64,000 nt of DNA from Agitococcus lubricus (GTDB lineage: Bacteria > Pseudomonadota > Gammaproteobacteria > Pseudomonadales > Moraxellaceae). The stretch spans positions 1-64,000 of the forward strand of contig NZ_QAON01000003.1 of assembly GCF_003051055.1 (NCBI RefSeq), read 5' to 3'. Shown here piece by piece: positions 49,502-60,102 of the stretch; position 1 is the stretch's first letter; each line of letters opens with the position of its first letter. The translations under genes and the position numbers were made by a program. Under the pieces are notes generated by a model. It ran no database searches, had not been told where the DNA came from, and worked only from the letters and a program-made list of their open reading frames with translations.

Positions 49502-51787
49502 ATGCTTAAACGGCTTTCGACTATCGCTGTAGGTTTTGTATGCGCTGCTAATGCCTCTGCCGATGACTTTGTGGTCAAAGATATTCGTTTAGAAGGTTTA
49601 ATGCGAGTGTCACCTGCCAGTGTTTATGCACAATTACCCATCAATAACGGTGAGCAGGTCAATGACGATAAAATTAGTCAAGCGATTCGTGCCTTATTCA
49701 AAACAGGCAACTTTGAAGATGTCAGTATTGCGAAAGAAAATGATGTCTTGATTATTCAATTGGTTGAGCGTCCCGCAATTGCGACCATCAAAATCGATGG
49801 CAATAAAGCCATTGATACGGATACCTTGATGAAAGCATTGAAAGATGCAGGACTCACCGAAGGCGAAGTCTTAAAGCGCGCTACCTTAGACCACATTAAA
49901 GGAGAGCTAGAGCGTCAATATTTTAGTCAAGGCCGTTACGATGCCTCCATTACCGTCACTAATACGCCTAAACCACGTAATCGTGTTGCCGTCGATATTA
50001 AAATCGACGAAGGAAATTCGGCCAAAATTAAAGCCATTAATATTGTCGGTAATCAGGCCTTTAGTGAAAAAGACTTACTCGATTTTTTTCAGCTTAAAAC
50101 GACCCATTTCACCTCTTTTTTCAAAAATGACGACAAGTATGCCAAGGAAAAACTCGCAGGGGATTTAGAAAGTTTACGTTCTTATTACCTTGATAGGGGC
50201 TACATCAATTTTACCATTAACTCCAATCAAGTCACGTTGAGTCCAGACAAAAAAAATGTCTTTATTGATATCAGTATCAGTGAGGGCGATAAATATAACT
50301 TTGGCACTAGCAAAATTTTGGGCGATTTAGTTGTGCCCGAAGACGATTTGAAAAAGTTATTGTTGGTCAAAACGGGTTCAACGTATTCGCAACAACTGGT
50401 CACAGCCACCACCAAGTTAATGCGTCATCGTTTGGGGACGGATGGTTATTTATTTGCCGAAATCAATCCCATTCCTGAAATTGATGACACCACTAAAACA
50501 GTCAATCTCAATTTTTATGTCAATCCTGCTAAAAAAACCTATGTACGTCGGATTAACTTCAAAGGAAACGTGAAAACGGATGACCATGTTTTACGTCGAG
50601 AAATGCGCCAATTTGAAGGGGCATTAGTCTCTACCGATAAAATTGATTTATCTAAGTTACGTTTGCAACGCTTAGGTTTTTTTAAGGATGTGAATGTTGA
50701 AACGCCTAAAGTCGCCAATACGCCAGACCAAGTCGATGTTAATGTGACGGTAGAAGAGCAGCCGTCAGGCACATTAACAGCCAGTTTGGGCTATTCCCAA
50801 GGTGCAGGGATGATTTTTAGTTTGGGTGTGAGTCAAAATAACTTTTTGGGCACAGGTAATCGGGTATCGGTGAATTTGAATCGCTCCGATACCAGTGACT
50901 CGTATAATTTGGCCTTTCTTGACCCGTACTTTACCCTAGATGGTATTAGCCGTGGGTATAACATTTATTATAAAAAAACCAAGTTTGACAGTCTTAATGT
51001 CAGCCGATATGTCACGGATTCCAAAGGTGCAAGTTTAACCTTTGGTTATCCCATTGATGAAACTAAAAGCATTAGTTTGGCACTCGGTTTTGACCAAACG
51101 GATATTACAACAGGTACCTTGGCCTCACAGTTAGTACAAAATTTTGTCAAGTCTGAAGGAAATACCATTAACAGTTATACAGGCTCTGTCTCTTGGAACT
51201 ATAGCACCCTAAACCGAGGCGTATTTGCAGACCGAGGGGCATCTCAACGTGTTGGCTTAGACTTTGCCATGCCAGGCAGTGATGTCAGCTATCTGAAGTT
51301 ATCGTATAGTGGCCAAGTCTATTTTCCTCTCAGTGACGATGTCAGTTTACGTTTAAGAACGGATTTGGGTTATGGTGATAACTTACCGTTCTACAAACAC
51401 TTTTTTGCAGGCGGCTATGGTTCGGTACGTGGTTACCGTGATAATACCTTAGGCCCACGCAGTCCCGCCTATGCAGGTGACCCTGACCCTGAAGTGGTAG
51501 GGGGAAATATCTTAGTAGAAAACAGTGCGGAGCTTGTTGTACCGACACCTTTTGCCCGCGAAAATCGTCAGTTACGTACGGTGTTTTTTGTGGATTCAGG
51601 CATGGTGTATTTTGGTAACGAAGACCCCTATAACTTTGATTTAACAAATTTACGTTATAGTGCAGGGGTCTCGATTGCTTGGTTAACGGCAATTGGGCCG
51701 TTATCGTTTAGTTTGTCGCGGCCACTGAATAAACAGCCAGAAGATGAAACACAAACATTTCAATTTACCATTGGTCAGCCATTTTAA
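49502..51787 (+). CDS. bamA: Outer-membrane assembly factor BamA
   Basis: The ATG at 49502 starts a clean signal peptide (MLKRLSTIAVGFVCAANASA, cleaved before DDF). Five POTRA domains occupy about residues 20-420 and a 16-strand barrel the rest. GSVRGYRDNTLGPRS is the lid-lock VRGF/Y motif and FQFTIGQPF the C-terminal OMP signature. At 761 aa it is slightly short of the E. coli protein. Essential for insertion of outer-membrane proteins. Confidence 0.97.
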   Translation: MLKRLSTIAVGFVCAANASADDFVVKDIRLEGLMRVSPASVYAQLPINNGEQVNDDKISQAIRALFKTGNFEDVSIAKENDVLIIQLVERPAIATIKIDGNKAIDTDTLMKALKDAGLTEGEVLKRATLDHIKGELERQYFSQGRYDASITVTNTPKPRNRVAVDIKIDEGNSAKIKAINIVGNQAFSEKDLLDFFQLKTTHFTSFFKNDDKYAKEKLAGDLESLRSYYLDRGYINFTINSNQVTLSPDKKNVFIDISISEGDKYNFGTSKILGDLVVPEDDLKKLLLVKTGSTYSQQLVTATTKLMRHRLGTDGYLFAEINPIPEIDDTTKTVNLNFYVNPAKKTYVRRINFKGNVKTDDHVLRREMRQFEGALVSTDKIDLSKLRLQRLGFFKDVNVETPKVANTPDQVDVNVTVEEQPSGTLTASLGYSQGAGMIFSLGVSQNNFLGTGNRVSVNLNRSDTSDSYNLAFLDPYFTLDGISRGYNIYYKKTKFDSLNVSRYVTDSKGASLTFGYPIDETKSISLALGFDQTDITTGTLASQLVQNFVKSEGNTINSYTGSVSWNYSTLNRGVFADRGASQRVGLDFAMPGSDVSYLKLSYSGQVYFPLSDDVSLRLRTDLGYGDNLPFYKHFFAGGYGSVRGYRDNTLGPRSPAYAGDPDPEVVGGNILVENSAELVVPTPFARENRQLRTVFFVDSGMVYFGNEDPYNFDLTNLRYSAGVSIAWLTAIGPLSFSLSRPLNKQPEDETQTFQFTIGQPF

Positions 51788-51820
51788 GCGGCTGTTCATT
51801 TATTGTTAGGAGCGAGGGTT

Positions 51821-52321
51821 ATGCGTATAAAATCCACTTTAGTGGCCTTAATGTTGGCTGCAATGACGACGCCTGTCATGGCAGGTAATGCCGCCGTAGC
51901 AGATAGTCAAGCGGCTATTTTGGCGAGTGACTTTGCCAAAAAGACATTTGAAAAGTTAAATGCAGATATGAAACCGCAACGCGACCGTTTAGACCAGTTG
52001 CGTAAAGATATTGCAGCCATAGAAGAAAAATTCCAAAAAAATCAGGCTGTCATGAGTGATAAAGATAAACGTGAATTGCAAAAACAAGCAGAAGCGAAAT
52101 TATCCGAATTTAAGTCCTTAGCCGATGCACTACAAAAGCGCGCACAAGAAGTCCAAAATGACATGTTAAAAACCTTGATTCCTAAAACAGAAACGGTGGT
52201 TGAAGAGTTAAGAAAAGCAGGCAATATCGACATTATCATTGAGAAGAAAAATGTGATTTTTGCTGACCCATCCGTTGATTTAACGAAAAAAATTACTGAA
52301 AAATTAAATGCAATGAAGTAA
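51821..52321 (+). CDS. skp: Periplasmic chaperone Skp/OmpH
   Basis: The start is chosen at ATG 51821 after AGGAGCGAGGGTT. A signal peptide ends near TTPVMAGNA. The mature part is long alpha-helix (RDRLDQLRKDIAAIEEKFQKNQAVMSDKDKREL) typical of Skp tentacles, and the C-terminus holds IIIEKKNVIFADPSVDLTKKI. It delivers unfolded outer-membrane proteins to BamA. It is 33 bases downstream of bamA. Confidence 0.93.
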   Translation: MRIKSTLVALMLAAMTTPVMAGNAAVADSQAAILASDFAKKTFEKLNADMKPQRDRLDQLRKDIAAIEEKFQKNQAVMSDKDKRELQKQAEAKLSEFKSLADALQKRAQEVQNDMLKTLIPKTETVVEELRKAGNIDIIIEKKNVIFADPSVDLTKKITEKLNAMK

Positions 52322-52403
52322 TCCCTTCTGCATTCATATTCGAGCCGAGCCAGTCCCTGTGTGATTGGCTTTTTTAGGGCTTATTGAGTCTAAGAGAACA
52401 GCA

Positions 52404-53447
52404 ATGACCACATGGACTTTAGCGCGTATTGCCGAGTTGGTAGGTGGCGTAGTTCAGGGTAATCCCGAATATAGCATTCATGGTTTGGCGACCTTAAAAA
52501 GTGCCCAAGCACACCAATTGAGTTTTTTGGCTAACCCCTTATACAAATCCGCTTTGTTGAGTACACAAGCGGGAGCGGTACTCTTGAGTGCAGATGACGC
52601 AAGCACTTATCAGGGGCAAGCCTTAATTGTTAAAAGTCCTTATGCAGCCTATGCACAATTGACGCATTACTTTGACCGTACGCCAACCCCCACAGTGGGG
52701 ATTCATCCACAAGCAATCATTGCCGCCTCTGCCACGATTGACCCCACAGCGTGTATTGCTGCAGGTGCGGTGATAGGCGAAGACGCTGTTATTGGCGCAG
52801 GGACTATGATTGAGTCAGGCGCGGTAGTTGGTGCACGTGTGACGATGGGGAATCAGTGTCGCATTCGCGCCAATGCGGTCATTCATCATGATTGTCTGTT
52901 GGGCAATCGTGTGACGATTCATTCGGGTGCAGTGATAGGGGATGATGGTTTTGGTTTTGCCCCCCATCAAGGCCGTTGGCATAAAATTGCCCAAATTGGT
53001 CGGGTCGTATTACATGATGATGTCGATATTGGTTCTAATACCACCATCGACCGTGGCGCCTTGGATGACACCATTATTCATCAAGGGGCAATCATTGATA
53101 ATCAAGTACAAATTGCCCATAACGTCGAAATTGGTGCACATACCGCTATTGCCGCCTGTTGTGGTATTTCAGGCAGTAGTAAAATTGGTGCTCATTGTGT
53201 GTTAGCAGGTGGGGTAGGTTTAGTCGGCCATATCGAAATTTGCGATAAGGTGCATATTACGGGCATGACGATGATTACCAAATCCATTACTAAAGCGGGC
53301 AGTTATTCATCGGGAACCGCCTTTGATAGTACCGATAATTGGAAAAAAATGGCGGTACGTTTGAAAAAATTGGACGACATGGCCAAACGTGTGCGTGAGT
53401 TAGAGACTCTAGTCAAGCAACTAACGGCCAATCAATCGTCTGTTTGA
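52404..53447 (+). CDS. lpxD: UDP-3-O-(R-3-hydroxyacyl)glucosamine N-acyltransferase
   Basis: A 347 aa LpxD starting [15 protein letters not shown]. The N-terminal uridine-binding domain holds [13 protein letters not shown]. The left-handed beta-helix has many hexapeptide repeats and the catalytic His segment [16 protein letters not shown]-terminal helix ([21 protein letters not shown]) completes it. Third step of lipid A synthesis. Confidence 0.96.
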   Translation: MTTWTLARIAELVGGVVQGNPEYSIHGLATLKSAQAHQLSFLANPLYKSALLSTQAGAVLLSADDASTYQGQALIVKSPYAAYAQLTHYFDRTPTPTVGIHPQAIIAASATIDPTACIAAGAVIGEDAVIGAGTMIESGAVVGARVTMGNQCRIRANAVIHHDCLLGNRVTIHSGAVIGDDGFGFAPHQGRWHKIAQIGRVVLHDDVDIGSNTTIDRGALDDTIIHQGAIIDNQVQIAHNVEIGAHTAIAACCGISGSSKIGAHCVLAGGVGLVGHIEICDKVHITGMTMITKSITKAGSYSSGTAFDSTDNWKKMAVRLKKLDDMAKRVRELETLVKQLTANQSSV

Positions 53448-53596
53448 TACGCTAAAAATAGCGCATCAGTGCGGATAAAATAGCGCCTCTGTAGGACTGA
53501 ATCGCTGAAAACACGAAGTAATTGCTGTTTTGTTGGCTTGAACAAGGCATAATAGCGGGCTTGAGTCTTCAGCGTGAAAGGCAGATGAGAGCGAGC

Positions 53597-54055
53597 ATGA
53601 CGGATAATATTCAATTACCCCTTTATACCGATCAAATCAAAGAGCTGTTACCCCATCGTTATCCGTTTTTACTGATAGATAGAGTGACGGACATTGAACT
53701 AGGACGTTCAGTGCAAGGCTATAAAAACGTCACGATTAACGAAGAATACTTTAATGGCCATTTTCCAGAGCATCCCGTCATGCCTGGTATGTTAATTTTA
53801 GAAGCCATGGCGCAAGTGTCAGGTATTCTAGGCTTTTTGACCAGTGGCAAACGTCCAGCCGATGGTCATATTTATTTGTTTGTGGGTGCAGACAATACAC
53901 GCTTCAAGCGGCAAGTCATTCCTGGTGATTGCTTAACCTTGTATTCGGAGTTTGTCACCAGTAAGCGTCATATTCATAAATTTTCATGTCGTGCGATGGT
54001 CGGTAATGAATTAGCGGCTAGTGCAGATATTTTAGTGGCCGAACAGGTAATATAA
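53597..54055 (+). CDS. fabZ: 3-hydroxyacyl-ACP dehydratase FabZ
   Basis: The ATG at 53597 gives 152 aa (MTDNIQLPLYTDQIKELLPHRYPFLLIDRV). HFPEHPVMPGMLILEAMAQ carries the catalytic His and Glu of the hot-dog fold. It dehydrates 3-hydroxyacyl-ACP and competes with LpxA for substrate. It abuts lpxA with no gap. Confidence 0.97.
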   Translation: MTDNIQLPLYTDQIKELLPHRYPFLLIDRVTDIELGRSVQGYKNVTINEEYFNGHFPEHPVMPGMLILEAMAQVSGILGFLTSGKRPADGHIYLFVGADNTRFKRQVIPGDCLTLYSEFVTSKRHIHKFSCRAMVGNELAASADILVAEQVI

Positions 54056-54832
54056 ATGACAATACATCCAACGGCGATTATTGATAGTAATGCCCAAATT
54101 GCAGACGATGTCATCATCGGTCCTTATACGATTATTGGTGCAGATGTGGTTATTGGTTCTGGGTGTGAAATTGGCCCGCATGTCGTCATTAAAGGGGCAA
54201 CAACCTTAGGTAAAAACAACCGTATCTTTCAATTTGCGACCATTGGCGAAGATTGCCAAGATAAAAAATATAAAGGCGAGCGTACATTTTTAGAGATTGG
54301 CGATAACAATACCATCCGCGAAAACTGCACTATTCATCGAGGTACTGTACAAGATAACAGTATCACACGTATTGGTAGTCATAATTGGTTAATGGTTAAT
54401 ACACATATTGCACACGACTGTATCGTTGGTGATAACTGTATTTTTGCCAATAACGCAGGTTTGGCAGGACACGTCAAAGTCGGTGACGGTGTCATTGTCG
54501 GTGGTAACACAGGCGTACATCAGTTCTGCCAAATTGGCTCTTACGCGATGATGGGGGGTGCCAGTTTAGTCTTAAAAGATATCCCAGCCTTTGTTATGGT
54601 GTCAGGGAACCCAGCACAAGCTGCAGGCATGAATTTTGAAGGCATGCGTCGTCGCGGTTGGTCGAGTGATACCATTATGTTGTTAAAGCGTGCCTATAAA
54701 GTCGTGTATCGTCAAGGTTTAACCTTAGAAGTGGCAATTCAACAGCTCGAACAGGATATTTTGCCACAGTGTCCCGAAGTGCAATTATTTATTGATTCAC
54801 TCAAAGCCTCAACACGCGGGATTACACGTTAG
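54056..54832 (+). CDS. lpxA: UDP-GlcNAc acyltransferase
   Basis: A 258 aa LpxA. Hexapeptide repeats cover residues 1-185, with catalytic His in WLMVNTHIAHDC, and GNPAQAAGMNFEGMRRRGWS begins the helical C-terminal domain. First step of lipid A synthesis. The operon appears to pause here: a stem-loop and an unrelated methyltransferase gene precede lpxB. Confidence 0.97.
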   Translation: MTIHPTAIIDSNAQIADDVIIGPYTIIGADVVIGSGCEIGPHVVIKGATTLGKNNRIFQFATIGEDCQDKKYKGERTFLEIGDNNTIRENCTIHRGTVQDNSITRIGSHNWLMVNTHIAHDCIVGDNCIFANNAGLAGHVKVGDGVIVGGNTGVHQFCQIGSYAMMGGASLVLKDIPAFVMVSGNPAQAAGMNFEGMRRRGWSSDTIMLLKRAYKVVYRQGLTLEVAIQQLEQDILPQCPEVQLFIDSLKASTRGITR

Positions 54833-54847
54833 TCTGTGTGCTCACTG

Positions 54848-54871
54848 ATGACCGCTAGCTATAGCGGTCAT
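54848..54871 (+). terminator. Stem-loop after lpxA
   Basis: Perfect 10-bp arms ATGACCGCTA/TAGCGGTCAT with a GCTA loop begin 16 bases after lpxA. The T-run is poor (GTGTCTGTTGTCTT), so termination may be partial. Confidence 0.55.
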
Positions 54872-54978
54872 GTGTCTGTTGTCTTGGCAAATCATTTATA
54901 GCCCACCGTCAGTATTGTTTTGCTCATCGGCACACGGCATTGAGACGGAATTTTCTATATTGTCACTGATTGTGCCTT

Positions 54979-56241
54979 ATGTTTCATTATCATAAAGACT
55001 CACATGCGGCAGCCACTACGCAAGAGTATGTTTTTCAACAATTAATTCCCTATATTGGTAACAAGCGTCGCTTGTTGACCATGATAGCCGAGGCCATTCA
55101 ATATACAGAAATAAATCCGCGTCAGGCCACATTCTTAGACCTTTTTGCAGGCAGTGGTGTGGTCTCGCGTATGGCAAAACGGATGGGGTTTAGGGTCTTG
55201 GCCAATGATTGGGAACCGTATTCAGCCGCCATCAATCAATGTTACATCGCATGCAATCATGCCCCTAATTTTCTGGATTTAGGCGGTTATGACAATGTTA
55301 TTGCCTACTTAAATGCCTTAAACCCTGTAGAAGATTGGGTAACACGGCATTTATGTCCGAGTCACGATGTCTATTTTGATATTCGCGTCGACCGTATGTT
55401 TTTTACTCGCTTTAATGGTCAGCGTTTAGATGCCATGCGTGAGCAAATAGAGCAGTGGCAACAAGCGCAACTCATTACCCCTTATGAGCAGGCCTGTTTA
55501 CTTGCTCCCTTATTGTTTCAAGCCAGTTATACCAGTAATACCAGTGGCGTTTTTAAGGCCTTTCATCAAGGTTGGGGCGGTAAAACGAAAACTGCACTCA
55601 GTCGTATTTTGTCGGTCTTAGAACTAAAAGAAGCCGTATTTTATGATAATCAACGTGCTAATCAGGTGTATCAATTAGACAGTTTTATTTTGGCGCAACA
55701 ACTGGCACAAACGAATATCAAAGTCGATATTGCCTACTTAGACCCACCGTACAATCAACATGCCTATGGTAGCAATTACCATGTGTTGAATAGTTTGACT
55801 TTATGGGATAAGCCCTTAGTCAGTGAAAAAATTCAAGGCCGCAATAAAGCAGCGATTCGTCAAGATTGGCGCACTGAACGTCGTAGCCCCTATAATTACC
55901 GTGGCGAAGCCGAACAGGCCTTAGCCCATTTATTGTCAGTTCTAGACGCACACTTTATTTTGGCAAGTTACAGCACAGAAGGCCTAATTAGTTTAGAAAG
56001 TCTAGTCAGCTTGGCGCTTGCACGGGGTCATACAGAGTTGTTATGTTATGCGCATAAACGCTATCGCGTCAGTGCGGTGCGTAGTTCGGCTAAACCGATG
56101 ATTGTCGAATTTGTGTTAGTCATAAATACGCATAAAAAGCATAAAGGTTGGTCGATAGATGCTTTTTGTCAACATATCCGTCAAACCGAGCAGCAAGCCT
56201 TAGCACAGCATGCGTTATTGACATTCAATGAAGCACTATAA
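54979..56241 (+). CDS. DNA adenine methyltransferase between lpxA and lpxB
   Basis: The ATG at 54979 is chosen over an in-frame TTG at 54970; neither has a good ribosome site. The 420 aa protein has alpha-group N6-adenine methyltransferase motifs: LIPYIGNKRRLLTMI (X), TFLDLFAGSGVVSRM (I) and VDIAYLDPPYNQHAYGSNYH (IV, DPPY). It resembles the COG3392 type. No restriction endonuclease is adjacent, so it may be an orphan methyltransferase or a transferred gene. Its place inside the lipid A gene run is unusual. Confidence 0.85.
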   Translation: MFHYHKDSHAAATTQEYVFQQLIPYIGNKRRLLTMIAEAIQYTEINPRQATFLDLFAGSGVVSRMAKRMGFRVLANDWEPYSAAINQCYIACNHAPNFLDLGGYDNVIAYLNALNPVEDWVTRHLCPSHDVYFDIRVDRMFFTRFNGQRLDAMREQIEQWQQAQLITPYEQACLLAPLLFQASYTSNTSGVFKAFHQGWGGKTKTALSRILSVLELKEAVFYDNQRANQVYQLDSFILAQQLAQTNIKVDIAYLDPPYNQHAYGSNYHVLNSLTLWDKPLVSEKIQGRNKAAIRQDWRTERRSPYNYRGEAEQALAHLLSVLDAHFILASYSTEGLISLESLVSLALARGHTELLCYAHKRYRVSAVRSSAKPMIVEFVLVINTHKKHKGWSIDAFCQHIRQTEQQALAQHALLTFNEAL

Positions 56242-56266
56242 GTCATTCAAAAGATGAGAAAATAAT

Positions 56267-57448
56267 ATGCAGACAACACAGCGCCCCCTCGTGTTTGGTT
56301 TAGTAGCAGGTGAGGTATCGGGTGATACATTGGGTGCAGGTTTAATACGTGTCTTAAAGCAACAATACCCTAATGCCCGTTTTGTCGGGATTTGTGGGAG
56401 TCAAATGCTTGCTGAAGGAGGGGAGACATGGTTTCCTATGGAGCGTTTGTCCGTGATGGGGTTGGTGGAAGTTTTAGGTCGTATCAAAGAATTATTTGCT
56501 ATTCGTGCCGAATTAGAACAGCGATTTGTGACCGAAAAAGTAGATGTTTTTATTGGTATTGATGCGCCTGATTTTAATATAGGCTTAGCTGCCAAACTCA
56601 AAGCGCAAGGCATTAAAACCGTACATTATGTGAGTCCTTCAGTGTGGGCGTGGCGCCAAGGTCGTATTCATAAAATCAAGGCGGCCATTGATTTAATGTT
56701 GTGTTTGTTGCCATTCGAAAAACAATTTTATGACCAGCATCAATTAGAGGCGGTCTTTGTGGGGCATCCCTTAGCCGACAGTATGCCTTTACAGAATGAT
56801 ACGCAGGCAGCACGTCAGCAATTACAATTAAGCACTAATCAACCTGTGATTGCACTATTGCCTGGTAGTCGCGGGGGGGAAGTGTCTCGTTTAGCAGAGC
56901 CGCTATTTGCCGCAGGTTTGGCATTACAAAAAAAATATCCTACGGCACAATTTATCATTCCCGCTATTAATCGGTTACGCCAACAACAAATTGAAGCCTT
57001 ATTAGTTGAGTCAGGTTTGCAAGCCACCGTATTAACCGCAAGTAGTATGGGTGCAAGCGTGGGCCGTTTAGTGATGGCGGCAGCGGATGTCGTGGTATTG
57101 GCCTCTGGCACAGCGACCTTAGAGGCCATGTTGCTAAAAAAACCGATGGTCGTCGTTTATAAACTGCATTGGTTAACCTATTTAATTGTTAAACTACTCA
57201 GCCATGCTCGTTTTATTAGTTTACCCAACTTACTGGCTAATGAAGCCTTAGTACCTGAATTAGTACAGCAGCAAGCAAGCGCAGAGAATATCGCTCGTGC
57301 TAGTCAAGCGTGGTTAGAGCATCCGCAACACATTCAACAGTTACAACAGCGTTTTGATGACTTGCATCGTTTATTACAAGCGGATGGAAGTGTCACGGCT
57401 GCAAAGGCTATTCTAAAACTTATAAACAATCCAATGAGAACATCTTGA
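56267..57448 (+). CDS. lpxB: Lipid A disaccharide synthase
   Basis: A 393 aa LpxB (GT19): [45 protein letters not shown] and [13 protein letters not shown], then [25 protein letters not shown] for nucleotide binding. It joins two acylglucosamine units to make the lipid A disaccharide. It ends in a TGATG overlap with rnhB, as in E. coli. Confidence 0.97.
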   Translation: MQTTQRPLVFGLVAGEVSGDTLGAGLIRVLKQQYPNARFVGICGSQMLAEGGETWFPMERLSVMGLVEVLGRIKELFAIRAELEQRFVTEKVDVFIGIDAPDFNIGLAAKLKAQGIKTVHYVSPSVWAWRQGRIHKIKAAIDLMLCLLPFEKQFYDQHQLEAVFVGHPLADSMPLQNDTQAARQQLQLSTNQPVIALLPGSRGGEVSRLAEPLFAAGLALQKKYPTAQFIIPAINRLRQQQIEALLVESGLQATVLTASSMGASVGRLVMAAADVVVLASGTATLEAMLLKKPMVVVYKLHWLTYLIVKLLSHARFISLPNLLANEALVPELVQQQASAENIARASQAWLEHPQHIQQLQQRFDDLHRLLQADGSVTAAKAILKLINNPMRTS

Positions 57449-58056
57449 TGGAATTAACCGATATTTTTCAACGCTACCGACTCATTGCAGGGGTTGATGA
57501 AGTAGGACGTGGCCCTTTAGTGGGCGCAGTAGTGACGGCAGCAGTGATTCTTGACCCCAATCGCCCGATTGAGGGCTTAAAAGACTCCAAAAAGTTGACG
57601 GATAAAAAACGTGAAGCATTAGCCGAGGACATTAAAACCCATGCGCTGGCATGGAGTTTAGGGCGAGCAGAACGTCTAGAAATCGATGAGTTAAATATTT
57701 TAAAAGCAACCTTGTTGGCCATGCAGCGTGCTGTGAATGCCTTGAGCATTCATCCTGATTTTGTATTGGTTGATGGTAACAAAACCCCAATTTTTACCTA
57801 TCCCGCACAGGCGATTGTGAAAGGTGATGCCTTAGTGCCTGCGATTAGTGCGGCGAGTATTTTGGCAAAAGTAGCACGCGACCAAGAAATGTTGATATTA
57901 CATGATAAATACCCACAGTATGGTTTTGCTGACCATAAGGGGTATCCGACAGCTAAGCATTTGGCAGCACTCAAGGAGTTTGGACCCATTATGGAACATA
58001 GACGTTCATTTGCCCCTGTCAGAGAGGCAGTGAGCCAACGTTTATTAGCCTTATAG
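57448..58056 (+). CDS. rnhB: Ribonuclease HII
   Basis: A 202 aa RNase [15 protein letters not shown] gives Asp17 and Glu18 of the DEDD site, VLVDGNK and [12 protein letters not shown] supply the other acids, and [11 protein letters not shown] is conserved. It removes single ribonucleotides and RNA from DNA. It shares its start with the lpxB stop. Confidence 0.97.
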   Translation: MELTDIFQRYRLIAGVDEVGRGPLVGAVVTAAVILDPNRPIEGLKDSKKLTDKKREALAEDIKTHALAWSLGRAERLEIDELNILKATLLAMQRAVNALSIHPDFVLVDGNKTPIFTYPAQAIVKGDALVPAISAASILAKVARDQEMLILHDKYPQYGFADHKGYPTAKHLAALKEFGPIMEHRRSFAPVREAVSQRLLAL

Positions 58057-58107
58057 AATAGATATGATGCCCGCCCTGTTGCACGAGGTGGGATGGGGGA
58101 ACAGTGA

Positions 58108-58125
58108 CGCCCGTGTACACGGGCG
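58108..58125. terminator. 18-bp perfect palindrome between convergent genes
   Basis: CGCCCGTGTACACGGGCG lies between rnhB and the convergent epimerase-like gene. It can fold in both directions but has no T-run. It may slow transcription from either side. Confidence 0.45.
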
Positions 58126-58132
58126 AGGCTGT

Positions 58133-59071
58133 TTAACTCTTTAAGTTACGGTAATGGGCAAAAATTTCTTTTAAGCCATAACGTGGCTTAAAACCAAAGG
58201 TTTGTGCAAATAAAGAACCGTCAATGGTTGCGGCATACTTAAAATAGTCGATAAGGTGCGGGGGGAATAACTCCCGTTTGAACACACTCGACAACAGTTT
58301 AGGCATATTTTCTGGTACAGACGGTACAGGCAGTTTTTTGCATCCACATAACTCAATCGCACTTTGATAAGGGACGCAATCGTCGGGCGCGACGTTATAA
58401 ATACCAGGCTGATTTTGGTCAAAGGCGGTTACAATCGCATCGGCCATGTCCTCCAAATGAATAAACTGCATCATTGGCGAAAAACCCATTAAGACGGGGA
58501 CGCGTGGCTGCATTAATGCCTGACTGAGGGTGTTGTTAACACCAGGCCCCACGATATTACAAGGGCGTAAAATCGTGATATGTAAGTCTGGATATTTCCA
58601 TAAATAAATCGTTGCTAAATTTTCAAGTTCTACCGAGTCTACTAAATCCATGGTAATCCCTGCCGCTTTTAAGGGCGAGCTTTCACTCAAATAGGCGGGA
58701 TTGAGGGGGTGCGCACCATAAACAAAGTAAGTCGATAAAATCAGGGTTTGTTTGACGCCATATTTACGTGCTAAATCTAATAACCGTTGACTGCCAATCA
58801 CATTAGCGGCATAACGGCCTTCGCGGCTATATTCGTTGGTACCAATCCGACCTAAGTGAATAATCCCGTCAAAATTATATTCCTTAAATAAATCCTCAAA
58901 ACGACGCTTATTAAAATCGACGTGATAGCTTGGAATATCTTCGGGCATACTGACTTCCCGTCGACTATCGCACACGACTAAGCGGTATTTGCCATGTAAA
59001 CGGTTAATGACTTGTTGTGCCAGTGCGCCTGCCGCACCTGTAATTAATATGCACGGTAATTTTTCGCTCAT
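58133..59071 (-). CDS. NAD-dependent epimerase/dehydratase (extended SDR)
   Basis: A 312 aa extended SDR. ILITGAAGALAQQVINRL is the Rossmann loop, STYFVYG lies at the active-site region, and LHITILRPCNIVGPG and NVAPDDCVPYQSAIELCG are typical of sugar-nucleotide epimerases and related reductases. The substrate cannot be read. It is downstream of an acyltransferase on the same strand, and the pair may act on a lipid. Gap to that gene 71 bases. Confidence 0.8.
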   Translation of the reverse strand: MSEKLPCILITGAAGALAQQVINRLHGKYRLVVCDSRREVSMPEDIPSYHVDFNKRRFEDLFKEYNFDGIIHLGRIGTNEYSREGRYAANVIGSQRLLDLARKYGVKQTLILSTYFVYGAHPLNPAYLSESSPLKAAGITMDLVDSVELENLATIYLWKYPDLHITILRPCNIVGPGVNNTLSQALMQPRVPVLMGFSPMMQFIHLEDMADAIVTAFDQNQPGIYNVAPDDCVPYQSAIELCGCKKLPVPSVPENMPKLLSSVFKRELFPPHLIDYFKYAATIDGSLFAQTFGFKPRYGLKEIFAHYRNLKS

Positions 59072-59142
59072 GTTCTAGTTCCTTGTCTCAGGCATGTACG
59101 TATTAACATAAAATCAAGATATCTTAAGTGTGGATAATACAC

Positions 59143-59964
59143 TCAACGACGGTCACTGTTTTTGTCTTGTGCTTGTTGAATCAATTGGCGAATTTTAGCC
59201 TTGACGACATTCACTTTAGCTTCTAAGTCCTCTTCACAATGAATAGGCCCGTCAAAATACATGGGTTCGCCATACACTAAGGTCACGCGTGTCGGAATGG
59301 GAAAAGGGACAGTAATCGGAAAATAAGGTAAATTAAATTTTTTCGCTAAGCCTTCGGCATTACCAAACATAGGGAGGGCTTCTTCACAACCCACAATACC
59401 GACAGGAATAATCGGTGTATTGGTCTCAATAGCAATGTGCATAAAGCCATTACCAAAACGCTGGAGTTGGTACCGACGGGCAAAGCCTTTGCTAGTACCA
59501 CGCATGCCTTCGGGAAAAATAATAATCGCTTCTTCTTTTTTGAGCATGTCATAACAGTTTTGTACTTCACCTGTCACTGCACCAATTTTATTTAGCAAAT
59601 TGCCCATATAAGGCATATCGGTAAATAAACGCTCAATCATCGCACGTGGCACACGTGGCGCATAAGGGTTGGTGAGTAAGCTGTAGCCAACCAGCATGCC
59701 ATCTAACGGTAAATAACCTGAATGATTACCGACAACCATCACCCGACCTTGTGCAGGAATATGTTCGCGGCCAAAGGCCTGTACCTGAAAATAACGCTCA
59801 TAAAAATAACGCATCAGCGCGGCGGCTTTGTAGGCTGTTTCTTTATGGTAGCCCCAACGGTCATAATCTAAGCTGCCTAGGGCTTTGGGTGCATTATCTA
59901 TATTTTGTTTTAAGTCGGCAGGTAATAACCAATCTTCAAATTTTTTCAACCGCATCTTATGCAT
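59143..59964 (-). CDS. Lysophospholipid acyltransferase (PlsC-like)
   Basis: A 273 aa LPLAT family protein: VVGNHSGYLPLDG supplies the catalytic NHxxxxD motif, IIFPEGMRGTSKG the FPEG glycerol-phosphate-binding motif, and NTPIIPVGIVGCEEALPMFG block IV. It probably acylates a lysolipid at the inner membrane. The gene starts at ATG 59964 or nine bases inside. It forms a pair with the SDR gene downstream. Confidence 0.82.
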   Translation of the reverse strand: MHKMRLKKFEDWLLPADLKQNIDNAPKALGSLDYDRWGYHKETAYKAAALMRYFYERYFQVQAFGREHIPAQGRVMVVGNHSGYLPLDGMLVGYSLLTNPYAPRVPRAMIERLFTDMPYMGNLLNKIGAVTGEVQNCYDMLKKEEAIIIFPEGMRGTSKGFARRYQLQRFGNGFMHIAIETNTPIIPVGIVGCEEALPMFGNAEGLAKKFNLPYFPITVPFPIPTRVTLVYGEPMYFDGPIHCEEDLEAKVNVVKAKIRQLIQQAQDKNSDRR

Positions 59965-60072
59965 CCTAGAGTCAATGGTGTGTTATGCTAGCAATAACGA
60001 CAAATGATTGTTAAGTCAAACACAAAAAAACAGCTTTTAGCGATGAAATACAATACATCAACCGTCTTTAGC

Positions 60073-60102
60073 TTGACCCTAGTGTATTAGCGTTGTTATA
60101 AA
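60073..60102 (+). promoter_or_regulatory. Promoter of the HU gene
   Basis: TTGACC (60073-60078), an 18-base spacer and TATAAA (60097-60102) form a good sigma-70 promoter about 165 bases upstream of hupB. The rest of the 310-base gap back to the divergent acyltransferase gene shows no coding. Confidence 0.6.

Noticed and set aside
51342-51692. 116-codon minus-strand frame inside bamA
   Set aside because: Antisense to the conserved barrel-coding region of bamA, with improbable composition.
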